Position numbers and translations under genes: made by a program | In this document: positions 43,689 through 53,303 of the stretch, one piece after another | Position numbering within the stretch: position 1 is the stretch's first letter | Layout: every line of letters begins with the position of its first letter | The notes under the pieces: model-generated | What the model was told of the DNA's origin: nothing | Seen by the model: only the letters and a program-made list of their open reading frames with translations | The model's database searches: none | From: Streptomyces hygroscopicus | GTDB lineage: Bacteria; Actinomycetota; Actinomycetes; Streptomycetales; Streptomycetaceae | Assembly: GCF_026168105.1 (NCBI RefSeq) | Contig: NZ_LBMW01000005.1 | Coordinates: 186,001 to 250,000 of the forward strand | Direction of reading: 5' to 3' | DNA length: 64,000 nt

Positions 43689-44851
43689 GCGTACGGTCGA
43701 AGGACGCCCTCGGCGGACGGGCGGCGGTCGTCGGGATCGGGGCGACCGAGTTCTCCAAGGACTCGGGGCGCAGTGAGCTTCGGCTCGCGGCGGAGGCGGT
43801 GCGGGCCGCGCTGGACGACGCCGGGCTGCGGCCCGCCGACGTGGACGGCATGGTCACGTTCACGATGGACACCAGTCCCGAGATCACCGTGGCCCAGGCG
43901 ACGGGGATCGGCGAGCTGTCCTTCTTCTCCCGGATCCACTACGGGGGCGGGGCGGCATGCGCGACTGTCCAGCAGGCCGCGCTCGCGGTGGCGGTCGGGG
44001 TGGCCGAAGTCGTCGTCTGCTACCGCGCGTTCAACGAACGCTCGGGCCGCCGCTTCGGCTCGGGGGTGCGGCATCGCGAACCGTCGGCGGAGGGAACGGC
44101 ACTGGGCTGGTCCCTGCCGTTCGGGCTGCTGACCCCGGCGTCCTGGGTGGCGATGGCGGCCCAGCGGTATCTGCACACGTACGGCCTGTCGCCCGAGGCG
44201 TTCGGCCATGTGGCCGTCGTGGACCGTCGCTACGCGGCGACGAATCCGGCGGCGTACTTCTGCGGTCGGCCCATCACGCTCGCCGACCACGCGGCCTCGC
44301 GCTGGATCGTGGAGCCGCTGCGGCTGCTCGACTGCTGCCAGGAGACGGACGGGGGCCAGGCGCTGGTGGTCACCACCGCGGAGAGGGCCCGCGACCTGCC
44401 GCATCCGCCCGCGGTGATCACGGCCGCCGCGCAGGGCGCGGGCCGCGCCCAGGAGCAGATGACCAGCTTCTACCGGGACGACCTGACGGGGCTGCCGGAG
44501 ATGGGCGTGGTGGCCCGCCAGCTGTGGCGGACGTCGGGGATGGGACCGGCGGACATCGACGTGGGCATCCTCTACGACCACTTCACGCCATTCGTGCTGA
44601 TGCAGCTGGAGGAGTTCGGCTTCTGCGCGCCGGGCGCGGCGGCCGACTTCGTGGCCGCCGGGCGATTGCCGCTGAACACGCACGGAGGGCAGTTGGGGGA
44701 GGCGTATCTGCACGGGATGAACGGCATCGCGGAGGCCGTACGCCAACTGCGCGGCACGGCGGCCAACCAGATACCGGGCGCCGCCCGCACCCTGGTCACC
44801 GCGGGCACCGGCGTCCCCACCTCTGGCCTGATCTTGACGGCAGACCGATGA
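43685..44851 (+). CDS. Ltp2-like thiolase-fold lipid-transfer protein / aldolase
   Basis: The 388-residue thiolase-superfamily protein has AAVVGIGATEFSKDSGRSEL at the start and SFFSRIHYGGGAACATVQQA where true thiolases have a nucleophilic Cys region. MTSFYRDDLTGLPEM and NTHGGQLGEAYLHGMNGI contain Tyr residues comparable to those of Ltp2 retro-aldolases. Ltp2 cleaves the hydrated steroid-CoA made by ChsH1-ChsH2, releasing propionyl-CoA. The substrate here may be another branched acyl-CoA. It overlaps the gene before it by 4 bases. Confidence 0.88.
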   Translation: MSVRSKDALGGRAAVVGIGATEFSKDSGRSELRLAAEAVRAALDDAGLRPADVDGMVTFTMDTSPEITVAQATGIGELSFFSRIHYGGGAACATVQQAALAVAVGVAEVVVCYRAFNERSGRRFGSGVRHREPSAEGTALGWSLPFGLLTPASWVAMAAQRYLHTYGLSPEAFGHVAVVDRRYAATNPAAYFCGRPITLADHAASRWIVEPLRLLDCCQETDGGQALVVTTAERARDLPHPPAVITAAAQGAGRAQEQMTSFYRDDLTGLPEMGVVARQLWRTSGMGPADIDVGILYDHFTPFVLMQLEEFGFCAPGAAADFVAAGRLPLNTHGGQLGEAYLHGMNGIAEAVRQLRGTAANQIPGAARTLVTAGTGVPTSGLILTADR

Positions 44852-45019
44852 AGGGCACTGCTCCCGTACGCGTCCCTGAGGGGTGAACCCTCAGGCGTAC
44901 GTACAAGACAGTCCACCTTCAGGAGGTGGATGCGGCCCTCCGCGTACAACCTGAGGGGGAGGCCGCTTCGGGACCTGCGGCCGATCCGCCGCAGCAGGTG
45001 GCGACCCTAGCGTTGAGCC

Positions 45020-45574
45020 ATGACCACACCCGTCTGCACCAGCGCTTCGAACGCCGCTGCATCAGCGAGGCAGACTCTTTTCTACCCGTCGTTCTCGTCG
45101 TACGTGAGGGCCCGCCAGCCGGTGCTGCTGCGCACCGCCCGGTCGCTGACCGCGAACCCGAGCGACGCGGAGGATCTGCTGCAGACCGCCCTGACGAAGA
45201 CGTATGTCGCCTGGGACCGGATCGAGGACCATCGCGCGCTCGACGGGTACGTGCGCCGGGCGCTGCTGAACACGCGGACCTCGCAGTGGCGCAAGCGCAA
45301 GGTCGACGAGTTCGTCTGCGACGAGCTGCCCGAGCCGGAGGGGGCGCCGGCCGTGGACCCGGCCGAGGGCCAGGCCCTGCACGACGCCATGTGGCGCGCG
45401 ATCATGAAACTGCCCGCGCGGCAGCGGGCGATGGTGGTCCTGCGCTACTACGAGGACCTGAGCGAGGCCCAGACGGCAGAGGTGCTCGGCGTCTCCATCG
45501 GCACGGTCAAGTCGGCGGTCTCCCGTGCCCTGGGCAAGCTCCGCGACGATCCCGAACTGGAGCCGGTGCGCTAG
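45020..45574 (+). CDS. SigE-family ECF RNA polymerase sigma factor
   Basis: The 184-residue ECF sigma factor (MTTPVCTSASNAAASARQT) has region 2 around SFSSYVRARQPVLLRTARSL, TANPSDAEDLLQTALTKTYV and NTRTSQWRKRKVDE, and region 4 at LPARQRAMVVLRYYEDLSEA with VLGVSIGTVKSAVSRALGKL. This is the SigE/SigE-like branch abundant in Streptomyces. No anti-sigma factor is adjacent. It lies between the acyl-CoA trio and the acyl-CoA ligase; whether it controls them is unknown. Confidence 0.92.
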   Translation: MTTPVCTSASNAAASARQTLFYPSFSSYVRARQPVLLRTARSLTANPSDAEDLLQTALTKTYVAWDRIEDHRALDGYVRRALLNTRTSQWRKRKVDEFVCDELPEPEGAPAVDPAEGQALHDAMWRAIMKLPARQRAMVVLRYYEDLSEAQTAEVLGVSIGTVKSAVSRALGKLRDDPELEPVR

Positions 45575-45616
45575 TCACCCGGCATGTGCTCTGATCGATC
45601 ATGTCGGGGCCTAGTG

Positions 45617-45634
45617 ACATACCGCGCGGTATGT
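45617..45634. promoter_or_regulatory. 18-bp perfect palindrome upstream of acyl-CoA ligase
   Basis: ACATACCGCGCGGTATGT is a perfect palindrome lying 58 bases before the ligase start codon. Size and symmetry fit a TetR-family operator, and such regulators commonly control acyl-CoA ligase genes. Confidence 0.6.
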
Positions 45635-45691
45635 GCGCAGAATCAGCGCAACCTCTACTACCGCGTTGGCAATGCCGCCCAGGAGGACGCC

Positions 45692-47347
<1,656 letters not shown>

Positions 47348-47366
47348 CGCTGTACATCGGCACGTT

Positions 47367-47396
47367 GGGGCGCTGTTTCACGTGAAACAGCGCCCC
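47367..47396. other. parS site inside a 30-bp perfect palindrome
   Basis: TGTTTCACGTGAAACA (47374-47389) is the canonical ParB-binding parS sequence. It is extended by GGGGCGC on the left and GCGCCCC on the right, so both 15-base arms (GGGGCGCTGTTTCAC and its complement) pair. It lies 20 bases after the acyl-CoA ligase stop and before the end of the convergent PAS gene, so it can also act as a terminator hairpin. Confidence 0.9.
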
Positions 47397-47456
47397 ACAC
47401 CGCTTATGGGGAGCCAATTCCCCTTCGGGCGCGTTCAGTTCGTGTTACGGGCGCGC

Positions 47457-50400
47457 TCAGTTTGTGCCGATCCGTGCCAGCAGATCCACGATCCGCTCCT
47501 GCACCTCGGGGCTCGTCGAGCGCTCCGCCAGGAACAGGACCGTCTCCCCGGAGACCAGGCGGGGCAGATCGGCCTGGTCCACTGCGGCGGTGTAGACGAC
47601 GAGCGGGGTGCGGTTGAGCAGGTTGTTCGCGCGCAGCCAGTCGACGACTCCGGCCTGGCGGCGGTGCACCTGGAGCAGGTCCATCACCACGAGGTTCGGC
47701 CGCATCTGCGCGGCCAGCGTGACCGCGTCCGTGTCCGACGCGGCCCGCGCGACCTGCATGCCGCGTCGCTCCAGCGTCGCGGTGAGCGCGAGCGCGATCT
47801 CGGCGTGCTCCTCGATGAGCAGGACGCGCGGCGGGTGCTGCTCGGAGTCGCGCGGGGCGAGCGCCTTCAGGAGTACGGCCGGGTCGGCGCCGTACGCCGC
47901 CTCGCGCGTGGCCTGTCCGAGCCCCGCCGTGACCAGCACGGGGACCTCGGCGGCCACCGCCGCCTGACGCAGCGACTGCAGCGCGGTCCGTGTGATCGGG
48001 CCGGTGAGCGGGTCCACGAAGAGCGCGGCCGGGAAGGCGGCGATCTGCGCGTCGACCTCCTCACGGGAGTTGACGGTGACGGGCCGGTAGCCACGGTCAC
48101 TGAGAGCCTGCTGGGTCGTCACGTCCGGCGCGGGCCACACGAGCAGCCGTCGCGGGTTGTCGAGCGGCTCCGGAGGCAGCTCGTCGTCCATCGGCTGCAG
48201 GTGTGGCCGGTCGGCGATCTCGACGGCGCCACCGGGGCCGTCGAGCGGCTCGGGACCTTCGTCGGCGTTCTCGTCGGGAGCTCCTATGGCGTACGACCGT
48301 CCGGCGCCCTCCGTGACCGCGGCCAGACGAGACTGCCCGGCCAGGGACGGCTGCGCCGGGGGCGGGGTCGAAGCGGCCTGTGGATGCGGGCGCGCTGCCG
48401 TCTCCGGACGCTCACCCGCGGGCTCGGGAGGCGTGCCGAGCTTGCGGCGACGGCCCGAACCGTTCGACTGGTGCGGTGGAGGCGTGGCCGACTGGGAGCG
48501 GGGCTGGGCCTCCGGCTGCGCCCCCTGACGGGCGAAGGGCACTCCCTGCCCGAGGGTCCGCACGCTGATTGCCCGCCCCTGCGTCGAGTTGGGGTCGACG
48601 GGCGCGGACGCCTCGGCGGGCAGCGGCTGAGCGGCCCGTGGCTGGGCGCCGCGCTCCGGGGGCAGCGGGGTGCCCGCCGAAGGGGTGGGCCCCGATACCG
48701 GCATCCCGGCGCCCGAGGTGTCACCGGAACCGGGCCAGGGCCCCGGCTGGGCGGCTCCCGGGGGCACGGCCACGCCGGGAGCGGGCGTGGCCCCGGCGGG
48801 AACACCACCCGGGGGGGTCGCCCCGTCGGGCACCGGATGCGGGCCGGTCTGCGCCGGGGCAGGGGGCTGACCGGGAAGGGACTGAGCCGGTGTCGCGGCG
48901 CTCTGCCCGGGGAGGGACTGAGCGGGCGCCGCGGGGACCGGCCGGCCCGGTGCCGACAGCGCGGGCTGGGTACCAGGGCCGGGCTGACCGGGAGCCTTCT
49001 GCGTCGGCTGCGACAGGCCGGGCGCTCCCTGTCCGCCGGGTGCGCCCTGAACCGCAAGTCCCTGCGCGGCAGCGGTCTGCGGGGCGGGCGTGCCCTGCGC
49101 CGGGGCGGGCATCCGCGGTGCCGGGAGGGGCCCCGGCCCTTCCGGCGTGGGAGCCGGCTCGTCCTGGGCAGGCGCCGCGGGCGTCATCTGCGCGGGTGCG
49201 CTGTGCGGAGGTGTCTGTGCGGGCGCGTCCTGCGGGGACGTCGTGGCCGCGACCCCGTCCGGTCCGCTCGGCCGCTGCCCGGGCGCGGTCTCCCGGCGAG
49301 CGCGGCGGCGACCCGTGGGAGCGGCCACCGGGTGCGGCTGCGGCGGCGTGTGGTCCTCGGCCTGATCGCGTGGCACCGCGTCATGACGGCCCTCGTCGGG
49401 CCCGGGCGCGGGCTCCGGTGTGCGGTCCGCCTCGGCGGGCGGCAGCGCGAACACCGTCCGGGCGCCGGAATCCGCGGCGGCGGCACGCTCGTTCGCCGCG
49501 GCCAGGGCGCGGCGACGGCGTCCCGTCGGTGCGGGGGCGGCCTGGGCGTCGTTCGGGGACGGCTTACCGGAGGCCGCGGGCAGCGCGGCCGGCAGCGCCT
49601 GCGGTTCCACCTCCCGGCGGGCGCGTCGGCCGGTGGGCGCGGGAACGCCCTGCGGCGGCACGGCCGCTCCCAGCCCGTTCGCGGCGGCCGGGGCCCCTGC
49701 GGCGTGCTCGGCAGCGGTCACCACCGACCCCTCGGCCACGCCCCCGGCGCCGTTCTCGGCCGGGCTCGGCCGTCCGCGCCGCCGTCCCGTACCGCTGGAT
49801 GCCGGGGCCTCCACACCCTCGTCCGCGGTCACCTCGTCCGGAACCGACGTCTCCTCGACGGGCTCCTCCGCCGCCCTCCGCCGACGTCGCCCGGTGGGCG
49901 CCGTCGGGGCCGAACCGGAGGAGGCGGCAGCGTCGCCCACCTCGCTCCCCAGGAAGGCGTCCACGGACGACCGGCGGGCCCGCCGCCGTCCGCCGCCCTG
50001 CTGAGTGGCCTGTTCGGGGATCGTGAGCTTGGCCTCGGACGCCGCGGACTCCTCGGCAGGCGTCCCGGCCGGCGGCGCCGCCACGGCCCCGGCGCCGCCG
50101 CCCAGCGGCACCTCGAGCACGTACGCGCTGCCGCTCATCCCCGGCACCTCGTGCGTCTGCAGTACACCGCCGTGCGCCCGCACGATCCCGCCGACGATCG
50201 GCTGGTGCACCGGGTCTCCCCCGGCATACGGGCCGCGCACCTCGATCCGAACGACCTCGCCGCGCTGCGCGGCCGCCACGACGACGGTGTTGTCCATGTA
50301 ACCGCCCGCCGAGACGGGCGCGTTGCCCGTGGAGTCGACGCCCGCCACGTCCGCGACGAGGTGCGCGAGGGCCTGCGCGAGCCGCTGTGGGTCGACCTCT

Positions 50401-51752
50401 GCCTCGATGGGCGGGGCGTGGACGGCGAACTGCACGCGTCCGGGCCCGATCAGTTCGACGGCGCCGTCCACACCGGCGGCGACGACGGCGTCGAGCATGA
50501 CGGCCGTCCGTACGAGCTCGTCGGCGCCGGCGTCCAGCCGCTGGTAGCCGAGGACGTTGTCGACGAGCGTGGTGATGCGCGAGTAGCCGGCCGCGAGGTG
50601 GTGGAGCACCTGGTTGGCCTCGGGCCAAAGCTGGCCGGCGTCGTCCGCGGCGAGCTTGGCCAGCTCACCGCGCAGCTCGTCGAGCGGACCGCGCAGCGAC
50701 TGGCCGAGTACGGCGAGCAGTTGATCGTGCCGGGCGGTCAGCGCCTCGTAGCGGTCCTTCTCGCGTTCGCCGAGCGCGGCGTGGCGCTCGTCGGCGGCCG
50801 CGATCTCCTCCGCGTGCCGTTCGTGCAGCTCGGCGAGCTCGGCGGCATGCTCCTCACGCAGCCGCTCCAGCTCCTCCCGATGCTCCTTGGCGACCCGGTC
50901 CAGCTCCTGCAGGTGCTGCTTGTCGGCCTCGTCCTTCTCCGCCACGAGCGAGTCGAGCGGGCGCCGGTCGGTGAAGGTCAACACGGCACCGACGAGCTGG
51001 TCGCCGTCGCGCACCGGCGCGGTCGTCAGGTCGACCGGCACCTTGTCGCCGCTCTTGGACCACAGCACCTGCCCGCGCACCCGGTGCTTGCGCCCGGAGC
51101 GCAGGGTGTCGTGCAGCGGAGATTCACCGTACGGGAAGGGGGAGCCGTCTTCCCGGGAGTGCAGCACGAGGGTGTGCAGCTCCTTGCCGCCCAGATCGCT
51201 GGCGCGGTAGCCGAGGATCTGCGCGGCGGCCGGGTTGACGAGCACGATCCGCCCGTCGGTGTCGGTGCCCACCACGCCCTCGGCCGCGGCCCGAAGGATC
51301 ATCTCGGTCTGCCGCTGGGAGCGCGCGAGTTCGGCCTCGGTGTCAACGGTTCCGGACAGATCACGCACCACGAGCATGAGCAGTTCGTCGCCGGTGTAGC
51401 CGTAGCCGTCGTACGCCTGCCGGCCGTCCTCGAGGTTGGCGCTCGTGACCTCGACGGGGAACTCGCTGCCGTCCGTCCGCCGGGCGGTCATCCGCGTCGG
51501 CTTGGTGCGCCCGTGCGGGTCGATGGAGTCGGGACGCCGCATGGACCCGGGGATCAGCCGCGAGTCGAACTCCGGCAGCAGGTCGAGCAGCCCGCGCCCC
51601 ACCAGGGCGGTTCCGGGCGTCTCGAAGGCTTCCAGAGCGATGGTGTTGGCGTTGACGACGGTCCCGTTCGCGTTGACCAGTACCAACGCGTCCGGGAGCG
51701 CGTCCAGTATCGCAGCGAGGCGAGCAGCGCCTCGGGATGGCCTGCTGCTCAC
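47457..51752 (-). CDS. Very large PAS-kinase-like-REC hybrid with long disordered region
   Basis: The 1431-residue protein has two PAS domains (about 10-130, 145-265), a coiled coil (270-340), a HisKA-like segment and a GHKL-like domain (to about 545), a roughly 600-residue Pro/Ala/Gln-rich region, and two receiver-like domains (about 1205-1431). The H box reads LGQSLRGPLDELR, with no phospho-accepting His. The last receiver keeps Asp in NLVVMDLLQ. The disordered region repeats APTGRRRRA-like motifs at least five times. It may be a signalling scaffold rather than a working kinase. I do not recognise a named orthologue. Confidence 0.88.
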   Translation of the reverse strand: MSSRPSRGAARLAAILDALPDALVLVNANGTVVNANTIALEAFETPGTALVGRGLLDLLPEFDSRLIPGSMRRPDSIDPHGRTKPTRMTARRTDGSEFPVEVTSANLEDGRQAYDGYGYTGDELLMLVVRDLSGTVDTEAELARSQRQTEMILRAAAEGVVGTDTDGRIVLVNPAAAQILGYRASDLGGKELHTLVLHSREDGSPFPYGESPLHDTLRSGRKHRVRGQVLWSKSGDKVPVDLTTAPVRDGDQLVGAVLTFTDRRPLDSLVAEKDEADKQHLQELDRVAKEHREELERLREEHAAELAELHERHAEEIAAADERHAALGEREKDRYEALTARHDQLLAVLGQSLRGPLDELRGELAKLAADDAGQLWPEANQVLHHLAAGYSRITTLVDNVLGYQRLDAGADELVRTAVMLDAVVAAGVDGAVELIGPGRVQFAVHAPPIEAEVDPQRLAQALAHLVADVAGVDSTGNAPVSAGGYMDNTVVVAAAQRGEVVRIEVRGPYAGGDPVHQPIVGGIVRAHGGVLQTHEVPGMSGSAYVLEVPLGGGAGAVAAPPAGTPAEESAASEAKLTIPEQATQQGGGRRRARRSSVDAFLGSEVGDAAASSGSAPTAPTGRRRRRAAEEPVEETSVPDEVTADEGVEAPASSGTGRRRGRPSPAENGAGGVAEGSVVTAAEHAAGAPAAANGLGAAVPPQGVPAPTGRRARREVEPQALPAALPAASGKPSPNDAQAAPAPTGRRRRALAAANERAAAADSGARTVFALPPAEADRTPEPAPGPDEGRHDAVPRDQAEDHTPPQPHPVAAPTGRRRARRETAPGQRPSGPDGVAATTSPQDAPAQTPPHSAPAQMTPAAPAQDEPAPTPEGPGPLPAPRMPAPAQGTPAPQTAAAQGLAVQGAPGGQGAPGLSQPTQKAPGQPGPGTQPALSAPGRPVPAAPAQSLPGQSAATPAQSLPGQPPAPAQTGPHPVPDGATPPGGVPAGATPAPGVAVPPGAAQPGPWPGSGDTSGAGMPVSGPTPSAGTPLPPERGAQPRAAQPLPAEASAPVDPNSTQGRAISVRTLGQGVPFARQGAQPEAQPRSQSATPPPHQSNGSGRRRKLGTPPEPAGERPETAARPHPQAASTPPPAQPSLAGQSRLAAVTEGAGRSYAIGAPDENADEGPEPLDGPGGAVEIADRPHLQPMDDELPPEPLDNPRRLLVWPAPDVTTQQALSDRGYRPVTVNSREEVDAQIAAFPAALFVDPLTGPITRTALQSLRQAAVAAEVPVLVTAGLGQATREAAYGADPAVLLKALAPRDSEQHPPRVLLIEEHAEIALALTATLERRGMQVARAASDTDAVTLAAQMRPNLVVMDLLQVHRRQAGVVDWLRANNLLNRTPLVVYTAAVDQADLPRLVSGETVLFLAERSTSPEVQERIVDLLARIGTN

Positions 51753-51939
51753 GAGACGCTTCCTCCCTGTTACCGCACCCTTCCGACCGCGGAGGCCATC
51801 TTGCCAACCGGCCCGCAGCGTGTCACGCGAGGGAGTCTACGGGCAGCGGCCCGGTCGGCGATGCCGGATGAGAGGGAGGTCGCACGCGGAAGTGACGCAG
51901 AAGCTGTGACCGCGCAGGTCGCCGGGCGGAACCCCGCTC

Positions 51940-52419
51940 TCACCCGTGACGCCCGCCCGCTCCGGCCGGGGTCCGGCGGGGCGGAGTCCACGAACGAACG
52001 TCCGGCAACAGCGGCACCAGGTCGTTCCACCGGGCGACCTGACAGCCGTCCCGGCGGTCGTACCGTGCGTCGACCGGACGCCCGGCCCAGACGCCGGAGA
52101 TGCGGGCGGTGGCCGGGCCGCCGTACTCCATCGAGCACATCCGGCCCCTCGGCACCGGGGCGAAAGGGTTCCGGCCCCAGATGGTCCGCCGGTCGAGGAT
52201 GGCGCACGCTCCGGCGGGGTCCGGGTGACTGCCGCTCCCCGGATGACACCGCAGCACATACGTCCCGTCGGCACGCCCGGCATGCGCGATGGTGACGACG
52301 AGCCGGTCACCGCGGGGGACGGGGGGACGGCCGTGCGCATACGCCGTCAGGGGCGCCGTGGCGGCGGCGAGGAGTGCGACGGCACCGAGGAGCGTGCCGC
52401 GAGGCATGAACTCGAACAT
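51940..52419 (-). CDS. SSI-family secreted protease inhibitor
   Basis: The 159-residue protein has a signal peptide (GTLLGAVALLAAATAPLTAYA) and a Streptomyces subtilisin inhibitor domain: ADGTYVLRCHPGSGSHPDPA, GACAILDRR, then the reactive-loop region RGRMCSMEYGGPATARI and RYDRRDGCQVARWNDLVPLL. Four Cys form the two usual disulfides. The loop after Cys reads CSMEY where classical SSI has CPMVY, so P1 is Met but P1' is Glu and Pro is lost. The C-terminal 20 residues are an extra basic tail. ATG 52407 is an alternative start. Confidence 0.85.
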   Translation of the reverse strand: MFEFMPRGTLLGAVALLAAATAPLTAYAHGRPPVPRGDRLVVTIAHAGRADGTYVLRCHPGSGSHPDPAGACAILDRRTIWGRNPFAPVPRGRMCSMEYGGPATARISGVWAGRPVDARYDRRDGCQVARWNDLVPLLPDVRSWTPPRRTPAGAGGRHG

Positions 52420-52844
52420 GCCGTGACTAACGCGGACAAGGCGGGAGGGTTGCGCGGGATTGTGTGGCGCCTGTTGCCGGTGGGGCAGGAGGGACCGGCG
52501 TCCCGGGGCGTCCCGGGAGGGGCTCCAGGGATGCCCCGAGGCAAGGCCCAGCGAAGTGGCTCGGGGAGGCTGCTCGGGGCAGCTGCTCGACGAAACCGTG
52601 AGGAAGCTGTTCGACGAAACCGTGAGGAAGCTCTTCGAGCAAGCAAGGAAAGCGGCTCGAAGCGGCTGGAGGAAGAGGTTGCGCGGCTCCCGGAGCGATC
52701 ACCACCGGATCCGGCCACGGATTGCGGCCCAATGCTTTGCCCTGCGGCCTTTCCGCCTAGTACCGTGGGGGGCGATTGGTGACACCCCGCTCGGCTGTGT
52801 CATCATCTGCACGCACCACTCGCGCTTGCGCGGGCGGTTGTGCT
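52420..52844. other. Intergenic region with 24-base tandem duplication
   Basis: TCGACGAAACCGTGAGGAAG followed by CTGT occurs at 52587-52610 and again, with one change, at 52611-52634. On the plus strand it encodes an 8-residue repeat (LLDETVRK, LFDETVRK, LFEQARKA), but the surrounding reading frame is poor. No RNA gene other than the tRNA that follows was recognised. Confidence 0.5.
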
Positions 52845-52935
52845 GGAGGCGTCGCCTAGTCCGGTCTATGGCGCCGCACTGCTAATGCGGTTTGGGCCTT
52901 AAAGCCCATCGAGGGTTCAAATCCCTCCGCCTCCG
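52845..52935 (+). tRNA. tRNA-Ser(GCT)
   Basis: The acceptor GGAGGCG pairs with CGCCTCC, then G73. The anticodon arm is CCGCA-CTGCTAA-TGCGG with anticodon GCT at 52881-52883. The long variable arm is TGGGC-CTTAAA-GCCCA, and the T arm is GAGGG-TTCAAAT-CCCTC. CCA is not encoded. Confidence 0.97.
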
Positions 52936-52946
52936 CGCTTGATCAC

Positions 52947-52975
52947 GAAGCCCCGGTCTCCGCGACCGGGGTTTC
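52947..52975 (+). terminator. Terminator hairpin after tRNA-Ser(GCT)
   Basis: GAAGCCCCGGTC (52947-52958) pairs with GACCGGGGTTTC (52964-52975), with one G-T pair and a 5-base loop. Confidence 0.8.
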
Positions 52976-53149
52976 GGCGTTTCCGGGGCCGCCGCGAGCA
53001 CCACTCCTCCACCGTCCGCCCAGCACGTTTCCGCAGGTCACAAGGGGTAGGGCAAACGGATTTCACATGGCGGCGGCAGTCATGTAATGTTCTTCCTGTC
53101 GCCGCGAGCGGGTCGGAAGGGCCGGGAGCGGGGAAGAAAAACATAACAA

Positions 53150-53222
53150 GCACTCGTAGCTTAACGGATAGAGCATCTGACTACGGATCAGAAGGTTGCA
53201 GGTTCGAATCCTGCCGAGTGCG
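53150..53222 (+). tRNA. tRNA-Arg(ACG), likely attachment site of the integrative element
   Basis: The acceptor GCACTCG pairs with CGAGTGC, then G73. The anticodon arm is TCTGA-CTACGGA-TCAGA with anticodon ACG, and the T arm is GCAGG-TTCGAAT-CCTGC. The integrase gene ends 82 bases downstream, the usual layout where the element uses the 3' end of a tRNA gene as attB. I found no second copy of the tRNA 3' end in the window. Confidence 0.95.
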
Positions 53223-53303
53223 CGCAGCTCAGAGGCCCCGGATCACTCCGGGGCCTCTGGCATTTCGGGGGCGTACAGCAGCGAAGTACAGCAACGGTTG
53301 ATG

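Noticed and set aside
52420..52844. Signal recognition particle RNA gene near the tRNA-Ser
   Set aside because: The conserved GGAAGGAAGC-type hairpin of bacterial SRP RNA was not found.
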